Below, one piece after another: positions 44,201-52,339 of a DNA stretch of 64,000 bases. The notes beneath the pieces are model-generated. The model ran no database searches and was not told the DNA's origin. It worked only from the letters and a program-made list of their open reading frames with translations. A program made the position numbers and the translations under genes. The DNA comes from Amycolatopsis jejuensis (GTDB taxonomy: Bacteria; Actinomycetota; Actinomycetes; Mycobacteriales; Pseudonocardiaceae), in assembly GCF_000717335.1 (NCBI RefSeq), contig NZ_JNYZ01000010.1, positions 248,001-312,000 on the forward strand. The letters run 5' to 3'. Numbering within the stretch: position 1 is the stretch's first letter; each line of letters starts with the position of its first letter.

Positions 44201-44430
44201 GTGGCCGTGCGCAGATATCCTTCGTTGGCAATGCGTTCCTGGTAGAACGTCAGCACATCGCCGACGATCGCCCAGCAGTCCAGTAACGCGATGGACGGAT
44301 CGTCCGAGTCCCTTGTGGTCAAAGCGGGGATGGTGGCGAGACGGTCCATCATGGACTGACGGAACCTCGCGTACGTGCCGATCCGGCGGGAGATCGCGGG
44401 CAGTCCTGGCCGGTTGTACAGGGTGCTCAT
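41242..44430 (-). CDS. CIS baseplate J-like protein with C-terminal LysM
   Basis: A 1062-residue protein. The N-terminus (TLYNRPGLPAISRRIGTYARFRQSMMDRLATIP, DPSIALLDCWAIVGDVLTFYQERIANEGYLRTA) and the C-terminal half (RYRVGAGHDGNVAAGQI, ALDRLVSIRDYEDFTRARAGIGKAKAV) define the baseplate-wedge J family (TIGR02243 type). The last about 75 residues are a LysM-like domain (TDTLTTIALRHGLTVDELVRLNPRLSSTTLKLHQKLAV), rarely fused to this subunit. The start overlaps the preceding gene by 4 nt. Confidence 0.9.
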   Translation of the reverse strand: MSTLYNRPGLPAISRRIGTYARFRQSMMDRLATIPALTTRDSDDPSIALLDCWAIVGDVLTFYQERIANEGYLRTATEPESLTHLGKLVGYTPRPALSATTYLAYTLDPGAKTVIPAGTGAKSVPGQNQLPQTFETVSEIQAREEWNALRVATAEPVDITSDTARIVGRLGIEGTTAGLKAGDRLLLLFGTFSPVVRVVADATTDFPAGRTSVTLTTPGGFPDELNRAIIDLSWTITLALGHHPGPSPWIDDTIDSLTAAKSYLDGLGSVRTVTYVLLRTIYDLGTELAEQAALARAHASCPIRDWFKYSLKPVEDATAVLRKLCVAARRENDPEVRYLNNLAKGLYCTPPAFAFSDGPQTGCDRAAALIGLTPVLPWLRREPSRPPRRAVDLQSTVDELFHPSSDVHPKLLVAADQRLAPSLHKAWANEQISPPPKLSDVQVLRVRAVAEARPVGAIADAADTTAVWLDAVYDGIARDSWVVLEAATGEQSAARVLSVRQEAVDVKLPDGKPAGTKQVTVITLNDVVSPVPVAGTVVWARGEMLAAIGDPITEDVHGDEIELARLYDGLRPGRWLVVSGERTDVPHTSGVQAAELTMVAGIRQRVNPDRAGDRVRTFLSLTTSLSYRYRRDTVTVHGNVVEANQGETRTEVLGSGDPGVPSQTFPLRQSTVDNPLTFLPSANASGAESTLAARVSGVRWHETDGLVWSGPTSHEYEMDTGQDGTRTLRFGDGVHGARIPAGVENVTARYRVGAGHDGNVAAGQINQASGRPPGVRAVTNPLASGGGADGDGPADARATIPLRMLALDRLVSIRDYEDFTRARAGIGKAKAVKLSDGGRRVVHVTVAAIGDARIDMSSGLVIALEEALAGFGDRGIEVRVAVRERVLLVLRAGIKVLPDYSWDLVEPAVRAALLDEFSFTHRELGEPAFLSEAFAAIQKVPGVDYADIDVFDGIRGDVTPIELATMVDRLSGARACVEASGARFEEAFDEVGYVDDFGTDTLTTIALRHGLTVDELVRLNPRLSSTTLKLHQKLAVSRGIRPARLAVLPPDVPEALTLVRIP

Positions 44431-47000
44431 CGTCCACCTGCCAGGTCGAGAGTGAGGCGTCCGTTCTCCGGACGGCTCGGATCGTCGTCGAGTTGCGCCA
44501 CCTCGAGCTCCCCGATCGGCAGCACCCCGGTGTCGAGCGCTGTACCGGGCGGGCCGTACAGCCGCTCCAACCTGGTCACCTCCACGTGCCGCACCCCCGG
44601 CACCGCGGCGGCAGCAGCGACGACCTGCGCAACCCGCACCGGGGTGCCGAAGGTGAGGTTGTCCGGCTGGAAGAACGCGCCGAGCGCCCGCCGCAGCGCC
44701 GCACGCACGTGCCCGGCGATGTAGTCGGGCCGTACCTCGACGTGCAGCGTCAGGTCGATCGGGACCAGCGTTGCGCTGAATACCGACAGGTCGTGGCCGA
44801 TCCGGCGGTAGCGGTACAGCGCCGCGCGGGTCTCGTCGAGCAGCCACTCCGGCGCGACCTCCGTGCCGAGCGCGTCGAGCGCGACCTGCGCCTCGTACCA
44901 GCTACCGGTCCAGCGCAGGTCACCAGCGGCACGCTGCACGCTCGGTGAGGCGGTGGCCAACTTTGCGTAATCGTCCGCGGTGATGGCCCGCAACAACCGG
45001 CGCCGGACTTCCTGCGGAGCACGCTGCCGGACCTCCGACACCGGCTCCGGGTCAGTCCCGCCGCTCGCGGGCAACGGATTGCGGACGCGGCGGATACCCG
45101 GAACAACGGTCTGGCAGAACACAATGCTGCTAATCGCTTCCCGGCCGACATTTCCAGCGGTCCCCGTGCCGACTCGCAGTGCCGCCGTCAGCTTCCCGTC
45201 CGGCGGAAAAGTGTCGCCGAAACGCAGCACCGTCACGCCGTCGTCGGTGAGTTCGCCGACAAAGTGCCGGTCCGCCGGTCCGCTTTCCAGCAGATCCCGT
45301 TGCGGGAACCACTGGTCGCCGTTCTGATCGGTCAGGGTGACCGCGGGCAGTGCGGTCCGCGGATCCGGTTGCGTATTCGCCGGGCCGCGGAAGGCCGGAC
45401 GGTTCTCGCCGATCGCCGCGCCCTCGGCGGCACCCCAGCTCTGCGCAATCTCCCAGCCCTCGTTCGCGGCGGTGAGGACATACCCCGCACGCGCCTGGCG
45501 GATCAGGTCCTTCAGCCGCGTGAGCTGGGTTTCGAGCAGATCGTCGAATCGGGCGAGCAGGTACCGCAAAGCCCGCCGGGGATGGTCGCGCAGGCCCAGC
45601 TTGTCCACTAGGGACGCTCCGAAAAGGACGGTGACGAACGTGACGTCCTCTTCGGACAGTCGACCGGCGCGCCACAGCGTGGTCAATCGCGCGCGAATCC
45701 GGCCGGGGAGCCCCACCAGCCAGCGAGCCTGCGCCGCGGCCGGTGACGGTACCGGCGTACTTTGCGTGATCGGCCGATTCCGCAACTCCCGGCCGTGCAC
45801 CACCTCGGGTGCCTTGCCACACCAGTCGATCCGGCGGCCGTGCTCGACCTGTACCACGTTCCCCCGGGCAATCCCGATCTCCAACGACGACGTCAAGGCG
45901 TCCTCGCGCGCCCAAGTCACTTCGAGCAGCGGCTGCTGATACAACTCGTCGACCGCTTCAGTCGCCGAAGTCAGCCGCACCGCTTGCCGACGCGAGCCGG
46001 ATTCCTCCTCGAACACCAGCACATCCCCCGCCGCGAGCCGCAATACGCGACCGCTGTCGACGAGCGTCGCCGACGTCGTCCCGGCCGGAAGGCGGCAGTC
46101 ACGATCACCCCACGTCCACAGGCTGATCCGGTTGTGCGCGGGATTCAGCGCAACCGGTTCGTCATACACCGGCTCGAAAATCTCCGGCGTACCCCGCAGA
46201 TCAGCCTCCGACAACACCGTCCCGGACAGGGTAGAAAACCGGAACGTCCCCGCCGGAAGGGTGACCTGCTCATCCACCTCGACACACACCCACGCGCGCG
46301 CCGAACATCCATCGTGCATGGGGTAATCGACCAGTCGCGCATGCCGCCGCACTGAGACCCGCAGCCGCGCGGTGTCCAGGTACGCCTCGGTGGCGACGGC
46401 ATCCTGCTGATAGCTCAGCCGGTCACCCTCGTAGGCAAGCAGTTCGACCAGCGCAATGCCGACGTCCGGAACGTGCCGTTCGGTCCACGACGGCATGGTC
46501 AGCCGGAGCCGGTCCAGCAGAAGCTGCCGGAAGCTGGCGTAATCCTTGCTCAAGTAATCGATTTCAACGGCGGGATCAGTCTGCTGTGGACTCTCCGAAA
46601 CCGGCACGCAGTCCACCTCGCCGCAGCTGCCGAACGTGAAGTCCACACAGGAATACCGCGGATCAAAGCCCGGATACGGCTTCGTACCTGGCTTTCCGAC
46701 CGCGGTGGCCTCCACAATGCACAGCCGGTACGTCGACAAGTCACCGGTGCGAGACAGCTTCAGCCGGATCTCGTCGGCAAGATCGGGATCCTCGGAGCTG
46801 CACACCGAAACTGCGACGACCTTGATTCCGGTGACCCGGCGTCCGCCGTCGATCCGGAAGTTCGCCGGTACCAAGCCTTCCGGCGCCTTACCGAACAGGC
46901 CAACGATCAGGCCGTCGTCCGTCACACCGACCGAGTCGATCCCATTGCGCCCGGCCGCTCGCACGTCCACCCGGCGGCGCTCGTCCGCACAGCCGATCAT
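44427..47000 (-). CDS. CIS baseplate J-like protein (first copy)
   Basis: An 857-residue protein of the same wedge family: EIDYLSKDYASFRQLLLDRLRLTMPSWTERHVPDVGIALVELLAYEGDRLSYQQDAVATEAYLDTA at the N-terminus and RVGTGTAGNVGREAIS, RRRLLRAITADDYAKLATASP, and YIAGHVRAALRRALGAFFQPDN near the C-terminus. An N-terminal extension with paired cysteines (about 110-135) is present. Two paralogous J subunits (Afp11/Afp12-like) form the heteromeric wedge. The 4-nt overlaps on both sides indicate one operon. Confidence 0.9.
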   Translation of the reverse strand: MIGCADERRRVDVRAAGRNGIDSVGVTDDGLIVGLFGKAPEGLVPANFRIDGGRRVTGIKVVAVSVCSSEDPDLADEIRLKLSRTGDLSTYRLCIVEATAVGKPGTKPYPGFDPRYSCVDFTFGSCGEVDCVPVSESPQQTDPAVEIDYLSKDYASFRQLLLDRLRLTMPSWTERHVPDVGIALVELLAYEGDRLSYQQDAVATEAYLDTARLRVSVRRHARLVDYPMHDGCSARAWVCVEVDEQVTLPAGTFRFSTLSGTVLSEADLRGTPEIFEPVYDEPVALNPAHNRISLWTWGDRDCRLPAGTTSATLVDSGRVLRLAAGDVLVFEEESGSRRQAVRLTSATEAVDELYQQPLLEVTWAREDALTSSLEIGIARGNVVQVEHGRRIDWCGKAPEVVHGRELRNRPITQSTPVPSPAAAQARWLVGLPGRIRARLTTLWRAGRLSEEDVTFVTVLFGASLVDKLGLRDHPRRALRYLLARFDDLLETQLTRLKDLIRQARAGYVLTAANEGWEIAQSWGAAEGAAIGENRPAFRGPANTQPDPRTALPAVTLTDQNGDQWFPQRDLLESGPADRHFVGELTDDGVTVLRFGDTFPPDGKLTAALRVGTGTAGNVGREAISSIVFCQTVVPGIRRVRNPLPASGGTDPEPVSEVRQRAPQEVRRRLLRAITADDYAKLATASPSVQRAAGDLRWTGSWYEAQVALDALGTEVAPEWLLDETRAALYRYRRIGHDLSVFSATLVPIDLTLHVEVRPDYIAGHVRAALRRALGAFFQPDNLTFGTPVRVAQVVAAAAAVPGVRHVEVTRLERLYGPPGTALDTGVLPIGELEVAQLDDDPSRPENGRLTLDLAGGR

Positions 47001-47356
47001 GCCGCTCTCCCCCTGATGACGTCCTCGCGCCGCTCACCGGTCGCGAGAATCACGTACCCGATCTCGATCCGCAGGGTGCTCTCCTCGGCGGTGACTTCCA
47101 GCGACTGCACCGTGATCAGGTCACCGAGCCAGCGCTGCAATGACCCCTCCGCCGACACCTGCACCGCTGCCGCCAGCTCCGGACTGTCCGGTTCGAACAC
47201 CAGGTCCAGCAGCCCGCAGCCGAAGTCCGGGCGCATCACGCGTTCTCCCGGTGTGGTGAAGAGCAACTGCTCGATGAGGTCGAGGATATGGTCGGCGTAG
47301 CCGGTTTCGGCGGTCCGGCCGCGACCGTCGAAATGGAACGGGAAGTCGATGTCCAC
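46997..47356 (-). CDS. CIS gp25-like baseplate wedge protein
   Basis: A 119-residue protein with the gp25/GPW signature: TGYADHILDLIEQLLFTTPGERVMRPDFGCGLLDLVFEPDSPEL, where the EPR-like loop is GERVMRPDFGCGL. gp25 anchors the first sheath ring to the baseplate. I chose the GTG at 47356, which has GGGAGGT 8 nt upstream. A GTG at 47365 would overlap the previous stop (GTGA) but has no properly spaced ribosome-binding site. Confidence 0.9.
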   Translation of the reverse strand: MDIDFPFHFDGRGRTAETGYADHILDLIEQLLFTTPGERVMRPDFGCGLLDLVFEPDSPELAAAVQVSAEGSLQRWLGDLITVQSLEVTAEESTLRIEIGYVILATGERREDVIRGRAA

Positions 47357-47361
47357 AGTGG

Positions 47362-47685
47362 TCACCTCCCGGTCACGAGCTGTTGCATGGAAACGACCAG
47401 CGGCGGTCCGGAACCGACGCACACACCGCCACCCGGACCGGCCGGAGTGGTCTGCGTCAAGACTGGCGAGCCATCGGCGAGCAGTGACGAGACATTCGTC
47501 CACTGCACCTTCGCGCACGGCGGAGTGAAGGTACAGCCGCCGACAATGAGCTGGTCCTTCGAGGTGAGCACCGGCATCCCGTTCACCAGCGCCGCGGGCG
47601 GACCGGCCGGTACCGCGGTGACCTTGCCGCCGTGCGGGCAGGTCATCGACATTCCACTGTGGAGCAAGAAGCCCGGCATGCCCAT
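47362..47685 (-). CDS. CIS PAAR-like spike-tip protein
   Basis: A 107-residue protein with SMTCPHGGKVTAVPAG, VLTSKDQLIVGGCTF and CAKVQWTNVSSLLADGSPVLTQTTPAG, a cysteine-containing PAAR-like fold. PAAR proteins cap the spike and pierce the target membrane. It lies 3 bp after the gp5-like gene. The start may be ATG 47685 or the in-frame ATG two codons later. Confidence 0.85.
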   Translation of the reverse strand: MGMPGFLLHSGMSMTCPHGGKVTAVPAGPPAALVNGMPVLTSKDQLIVGGCTFTPPCAKVQWTNVSSLLADGSPVLTQTTPAGPGGGVCVGSGPPLVVSMQQLVTGR

Positions 47686-47688
47686 CCC

Positions 47689-48216
47689 CTACTTCGGAAC
47701 GACGAAAGTGCCGTTGTTGATCACGACGGAGGTCCCGGTGAGCCGGATCGACGCCAGCCCCGGCCCGCAGGACAGCTCGATACCGGTCTCGTTCATCTTC
47801 ACGTACGGTCCCGACGGGCCCTGGATCTGCAGCTGGATCCCGCCGGTCGGACCGGGTTGTTGGGTGATCAGCAGGTAGTTCTGCGGCGGCGCACCCACCG
47901 TGGTCAACGGGGTGCCGATCACCACCTGCGGCACGCCCGGCAGGATGCTGGACGAGATCGGCGGCCCCTCCGCGGCGACGTCACGCCGGAACCCGGTCCA
48001 CACTGCCCGGCCGAGATCGCCGTCCTGGAACTCGATCCACACGCCGGACCCGATCAGCGGTACCACGTTCATTCCCGGCGCCGCCATGCTCGCCCGCGCC
48101 CAGATGGCGTTGTCCCCCAGTACATCGCCCACGCGCACCAGCAACCGGTCGAGGCCCAATGGGTCCACATTGGACACAACCTCGCCCTGATAGGTGCCGT
48201 CGAACCGATCCGTCAT
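47689..48216 (-). CDS. CIS gp5/V-like spike-base protein
   Basis: A 175-residue protein. The N-terminal OB-fold pattern is YQGEVVSNVDPLGLDRLLVRVGDVLG and ARASMAAPGMNVVPLIGSGVWIEFQDGDLGRAVWTGFRR, followed by a short beta-rich tail (QIQGPSGPYVKMNETGIELSCG) of a spike needle. It forms the upper spike with the gpD-like hub. Its ATG overlaps the hub stop by 4 nt. Confidence 0.9.
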   Translation of the reverse strand: MTDRFDGTYQGEVVSNVDPLGLDRLLVRVGDVLGDNAIWARASMAAPGMNVVPLIGSGVWIEFQDGDLGRAVWTGFRRDVAAEGPPISSSILPGVPQVVIGTPLTTVGAPPQNYLLITQQPGPTGGIQLQIQGPSGPYVKMNETGIELSCGPGLASIRLTGTSVVINNGTFVVPK

Positions 48217-49334
48217 ACGCTCACCTGCTGAGAGAAGGGGACGAAACCGTCCCTGGTCAGTCCGAAACTCTGCTTGTATTCACCACGTTTGATCTCATGC
48301 GTGACCCGGTTGACGTAATAGAGCCCGTCGTACGCCGGCCCGGCGCCACGCACCCCGACGAGCGACCGGGCTTGTAGGACGTGGCCGTACCGCAGCACGT
48401 CGAGTTTTCCCTGTCCGGACACCGCATCCGCGGCTTTCGTGGTTTGGCTCAGGCCGCGGAGCAAAACGTCCGAGACCGACAGCCCGGTCAAATTGGGTAA
48501 TGGCTGCTCGCTCAGGGCCACCGCGGGACGCGCGGCGAGCGGAGGCCGGAGCAGCGCAATATCCGGGACCGGGATGGAAACCCCGAGCTTCGTGACCGGC
48601 TCGGTGAGGCGCATCGTGTACTGCTTCCGCGACATCCCGTCGAAGCTGAACGAAAGGGATTCCACATTGGTCACCGGCCCGGAATCGACAGTGAGCGCCG
48701 GTTGCACGACACCCGCCCGCACCTCCGGACCCCAATACGCGGTGCTCACCCCCGGCCGCGGTCCAGGGATCAGATAGAAGGAATAGCCGGCGTCACGGGC
48801 AAGGTACCGCAGATAGGCGAGGTCCGACCCCGCCTGGCCGGAGATTTTCTCCTGCGGCAGCTCGGGTTCCCAGAACAGCACGGGAACCGGCGCCGGGATG
48901 ATCCCGTACATCGCATACTTGGCAAGGATCTTCAGCACCCGGACGTGCAGCGGCATCCCGGGGAAGACCTCCCGCTCGTGTCGCAGGTCCATCAGCGCGG
49001 TGAGATCCTCGCCGGTCACTGTGAGCGTCGACTCGCCCGGTCCGGAGCCCGGGCTCATCTCGTGCCGGGTAATCACGCCGTCCATCAGCACCTCGGACGA
49101 ACCGCCGACGATCGCGGACAGCACCACCCGCGCGGGCGGATCGAGCAGCCCGGACGGCAGCAACGTCCGGGTGAGCACCGATTTCTTGCTCACCGCGAAC
49201 GTCAGCTGAAAGCCACTGCGCTCCCCCGCGGCAGACGTGACCTGCACCGACTGCAGGGCGTCGACGAGCTCGCGCGGGACCGGCGCGGCCAGTACGCGGC
49301 CGATCATCAGCTGAAGCCGGAAACTCTTACCCAC
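48213..49334 (-). CDS. CIS gpD-like baseplate hub protein
   Basis: A 373-residue protein of the phage late-control-D / VgrG-N family. Marks are DALQSVQVTSAAGERSGFQLTF, LTVTGEDLTALMDLRHE, YLRYLARDAGYSFYLIPGPRPG, and a C-terminal GLYYVNRVTHEIKRGEYKQSFGLTRDG. It forms the trimeric hub between tube and spike. The GTG start at 49334 has GGGAGGA 7 nt upstream and overlaps the LysM gene by 8 nt. Confidence 0.88.
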   Translation of the reverse strand: MGKSFRLQLMIGRVLAAPVPRELVDALQSVQVTSAAGERSGFQLTFAVSKKSVLTRTLLPSGLLDPPARVVLSAIVGGSSEVLMDGVITRHEMSPGSGPGESTLTVTGEDLTALMDLRHEREVFPGMPLHVRVLKILAKYAMYGIIPAPVPVLFWEPELPQEKISGQAGSDLAYLRYLARDAGYSFYLIPGPRPGVSTAYWGPEVRAGVVQPALTVDSGPVTNVESLSFSFDGMSRKQYTMRLTEPVTKLGVSIPVPDIALLRPPLAARPAVALSEQPLPNLTGLSVSDVLLRGLSQTTKAADAVSGQGKLDVLRYGHVLQARSLVGVRGAGPAYDGLYYVNRVTHEIKRGEYKQSFGLTRDGFVPFSQQVSV

Positions 49335-49644
49335 CAGCGGTTCCTCCCGCCGGAATACCAGGCGGCAACGTGATCCGCAGGCGTCGGCCGGGTTCCGCGG
49401 TGAGCTCATCCGGGTCCATCGCCCGGTTTGCGTCCGCGATTCGCCAATACTGCTCGGCGTCGCCGAAGACCTCGCCGGCAATGCGGTCGAGCCGATCGCC
49501 GGGCGCCACCACGCGTTCGCCGATTTGCGCGAGCTGTTCGGGATGCGGCAGGAACCGCCGCCGGACGTAGGTGACCTTGCGCCCGTCGGGAAGGTCGTGG
49601 ACCGCGGTGGGCAGGCCGTAGTAGCGGCTCGTGGCGGAGAACAT
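49327..49644 (-). CDS. CIS LysM-domain tail protein
   Basis: A 105-residue protein. The N-terminus is YYGLPTAVHDLPDGRKVTYVRRRFLPHP, followed by a LysM-like motif VAPGDRLDRIAGEVFGDAEQYWRIADANRAMDPDEL and a Pro/Gly-rich end. Comparable small LysM proteins (gpX/gp53-like) bind near the baseplate hub. It lies between the tube adaptor and hub genes. Confidence 0.85.
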   Translation of the reverse strand: MFSATSRYYGLPTAVHDLPDGRKVTYVRRRFLPHPEQLAQIGERVVAPGDRLDRIAGEVFGDAEQYWRIADANRAMDPDELTAEPGRRLRITLPPGIPAGGTAGG

Positions 49645-49654
49645 CGTCCACCTC

Positions 49655-50311
49655 CTATACGGTCGGCACGCCGACGTCGGTGATCGGACGGTTCACGGTG
49701 TCGGCAAACCGTTCCTTCTGCTGGAGATGCGTGAGGTAGAGCGCTCCGCCCTTGGCGCGGGCGCCCGGATCACCGGGATGCGGGTAGCCGAGATCGTCCA
49801 CAGTGAGCACTCGAACGGACACGCTGACCTTCGCCCGGATCGGATTCAGTGCGGCGTCGAAGGCTTCCTCCGTGACGCTGAAATCGGTGATCCGCACCGG
49901 CAGTACCCGTTTCGGACCCAGCACGAGTACGGTCAGCGGCGCTTCCACCGGCACGATTTCGAGTTGTCCTTGACCGGCTTGCGAATCCTCGTCACGCAAC
50001 TGCTGGTAGGTCGGAGACAGGCTTTTCTCGAGCAGGCACAGCACCGGAAACAGGCCATCGGGGAATTTCGACGGTGCATCCGTCGCGTCGAATTCCGCGT
50101 CGAACCGGTAGGTTTCGTGCGCTGGTCCCTTGAGCCGCAACGCTTCCAGCCGGTCACCCGGCTCGGCACCGATTCCCTGCATTTGCACGGTGCGGGTGAG
50201 CGTATCGGGGTTGTACTGGAACGGAATGGTCTTGCCCGGCCGCCCGCTGTCCGGGTCCACCAGCACGAACCCGCCCCGGACGGGATTGAGGCTCCGTGGA
50301 AAGGTGGTCAT
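49655..50311 (-). CDS. CIS Afp7-like tube/hub adaptor
   Basis: A 218-residue protein. The segment GKTIPFQYNPDTLTRTVQMQGI is the hallmark of the CIS tube-adaptor family (Afp7/Pvc7; PF19266 as I recall). KGPAHETYRFDAEFDATDAP and VPVEAPLTVLVLGPKRVLPVRITDFSVTEEAFDAALNPIRAKVSVSV also fit. In related particles it connects the inner tube to the hub. No separate peptidoglycan-binding domain is present in it. Confidence 0.88.
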   Translation of the reverse strand: MTTFPRSLNPVRGGFVLVDPDSGRPGKTIPFQYNPDTLTRTVQMQGIGAEPGDRLEALRLKGPAHETYRFDAEFDATDAPSKFPDGLFPVLCLLEKSLSPTYQQLRDEDSQAGQGQLEIVPVEAPLTVLVLGPKRVLPVRITDFSVTEEAFDAALNPIRAKVSVSVRVLTVDDLGYPHPGDPGARAKGGALYLTHLQQKERFADTVNRPITDVGVPTV

Positions 50312-50354
50312 CGTCGTGGTCCTCCCGAGTGAACGCCGTGATGGCAGAGTGCCG

Positions 50355-50603
50355 TCAGGGCGTCACCGAGGCGTCACCGATCCCGTGATGAATGGACCGG
50401 GCAATAGCCTCGGCAATCGCAGGTACCGAAAAAGAGTCCAGCTCCGGCCCCACGACCTTGCGCCGCCGGAGTTCCCGCCAGCTCGATTCCCCGGTGACCA
50501 GACTCGACAACGCCGCCTCCACCGCGTCGCGAAGGGCGCGGGCCTGCCCCGGTGACAGATCCACCCCGTCGAGCACGATCCGGTCGATCCTGATTTCGAT
50601 CAC
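50355..50603 (-). CDS. CIS-associated small protein
   Basis: An 82-residue protein from GTG 50603, which overlaps the ATPase stop (GTGA). It reads IEIRIDRIVLDGVDLSPGQARALRDAVEAALSSLV and ends in a helix (VPAIAEAIARSIHHGI). Small proteins with this opening occur next to the AAA+ ATPase in other actinobacterial CIS loci. The function is unknown; perhaps an assembly factor. Confidence 0.7.
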   Translation of the reverse strand: MIEIRIDRIVLDGVDLSPGQARALRDAVEAALSSLVTGESSWRELRRRKVVGPELDSFSVPAIAEAIARSIHHGIGDASVTP

Positions 50604-52339
50604 CGGAAATCCCGCTCCGGCACCGGAAGTTCGAGTTTCCGGAATTCGGTCCGCGCCGCGTCCAGCACAGTCTGCATCGTGATCCCGGTCCCCGCCGCGG
50701 CCGCGAGGTAAGCCGCGTTCACTGCGATGTTCCTGGTCATCCCACCACTGACCGGTAGCTGCGCAAGCCGCTCGAAATCCAGGTCGGCGCACGGCGCCCG
50801 CGTCGGAAAAGCCTTCTGCCACATCAGCTTGCGCTCAGCAGGTCCGGGGAAAGTGAACTCGACCACGAACCGCAGCCGACGCAGGAACGCAGTGTCCAAA
50901 GCAGACCGCATGTTGGTGGCCAGAATCGCCAGCCCGCGATGGGATTCCATGCGCTGCAACAGATAGTCGACCTCGATGTTCGCGTACCGGTCGTGCGCAT
51001 CACGGACTTCGCTGCGCTTGCCGAACATCGACTCCGCTTCGTCGAAGAACAGAATCGCACCCTCGGCCGCGTCGAACAGCTGGCGCAGATTCTTCTCGGT
51101 CTCGCCGATGTATTTGCTGACCACTGTGGACAGATCAATCCGGAACAGGTCCAGCGACAACGCATTCGCCAGCACCTCGGCCGCCATCGTCTTACCGGTG
51201 CCGCTAGGGCCACAGAACAGCACGCTCAGCCCGTGCCCGCCGAATCCCCACGTGTCCTGCACGGTCGTCCGAAGCCGTACCTGGTCCGCAATCTCCGCGA
51301 GCAGCCGCCGGGCAGGCGACGGCAGCACGAGATCGTCCCAGCCGACCTTCGGTTCGAGCCGCTGCGCAAGCCCCGCCAGCCGAGGCCGCGTCCGGACCCG
51401 GCATTCGTGCCACACCTTCGCCGGGTCGGCGCCCGCGACCACCGCGACCTCCGCGATCGCGGACAGGTCGAGCGCGAACTGCGCGGCCAGCGCGTCGACG
51501 ACCGTCTGGTCCACGCCGAGCACCTCACGCCAAGCAAGCGCCCGCTCCTTCGAAGTCGGCGGACCGACCTCGACCGGACGGCGTCCCGGCCGCGGCTCCC
51601 GCGCCGCCAGCACCACCGGCCCGGTGATCCGGTCGGCAAAGCGATCGGCCTGGCTTTCCTCGTCGGCATCGAGGTACAACGCCAGCGGCAGCAAGGCGGC
51701 CTCGCGCTGCCACAGCCGGGCCAGTTCGTCCAGCTCAGCCGGTTGCGCGGGCAGTGCCGACAGCCGGTACGCCACCCGCCCCGACGCCGCTGCCGCCTGC
51801 GCCGTGACCAGTCGCTTGGCTGACTCGTCGGGCCCGGTCAGCAGCACCGGCCGCGGCCACTGGCTCGCGACCTCCTCCGCCGCCCGCCGCTGCGACTCCG
51901 CCACCTCCCCCGTCGGCAACGACGTGACCAGCGGGTTCAGCCGGTCATCGAGACAGGTCAGGCCCTTCAGGTAATGCACCACCCGCTCGTCGGCCCGCAG
52001 CGGCGCGGACACCCCGCCCACGCCCTCGACCAACCGCCAGTACCGCAACCCACCCTGTGGCGACACCGCTTCCCAGGCCGGATCCGGCAAAACGCTGAGC
52101 GCCAAGCCGAACGTCGGATACGTCATCTGCGCATTGCCGTGCGCCTCGGCACAAAGCCGGGCAATCGACGGGTCCAGTTCAACCGACGCACACAACAGCA
52201 AGGCGTCCCGTTCGAAGGGCGACAACCCGAGCCGCGTCGCCAGCACCGCCAGCTCAGGCGGGTCCGGCGGATGCGGCGCGGGGTGACCACGCAGCGTCTC
52301 GCGTACCCATTCCAGCGACGCAGCCAACGCCTCGGTCAC
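50600..52339 (-). CDS. CIS AAA+ ATPase (Afp15/Pvc15-like)
   Basis: A 579-residue protein. The C-terminal half is a complete AAA+ module: Walker A GPSGTGKT (377-384), Walker B ILFFDEAE (429-436), sensor 1 in AILATNMRSAL and arginine fingers in DTAFLRRLRFVVEF. The N-terminal half has a degenerate P-loop (LLTGPDESAKRL, about 167-177) that probably does not bind ATP, so this looks like a two-module protein with one dead module. Afp15-type ATPases assist particle assembly. The GTG start overlaps the DUF4255 stop by 4 nt. Confidence 0.9.
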   Translation of the reverse strand: MTEALAASLEWVRETLRGHPAPHPPDPPELAVLATRLGLSPFERDALLLCASVELDPSIARLCAEAHGNAQMTYPTFGLALSVLPDPAWEAVSPQGGLRYWRLVEGVGGVSAPLRADERVVHYLKGLTCLDDRLNPLVTSLPTGEVAESQRRAAEEVASQWPRPVLLTGPDESAKRLVTAQAAAASGRVAYRLSALPAQPAELDELARLWQREAALLPLALYLDADEESQADRFADRITGPVVLAAREPRPGRRPVEVGPPTSKERALAWREVLGVDQTVVDALAAQFALDLSAIAEVAVVAGADPAKVWHECRVRTRPRLAGLAQRLEPKVGWDDLVLPSPARRLLAEIADQVRLRTTVQDTWGFGGHGLSVLFCGPSGTGKTMAAEVLANALSLDLFRIDLSTVVSKYIGETEKNLRQLFDAAEGAILFFDEAESMFGKRSEVRDAHDRYANIEVDYLLQRMESHRGLAILATNMRSALDTAFLRRLRFVVEFTFPGPAERKLMWQKAFPTRAPCADLDFERLAQLPVSGGMTRNIAVNAAYLAAAAGTGITMQTVLDAARTEFRKLELPVPERDFR

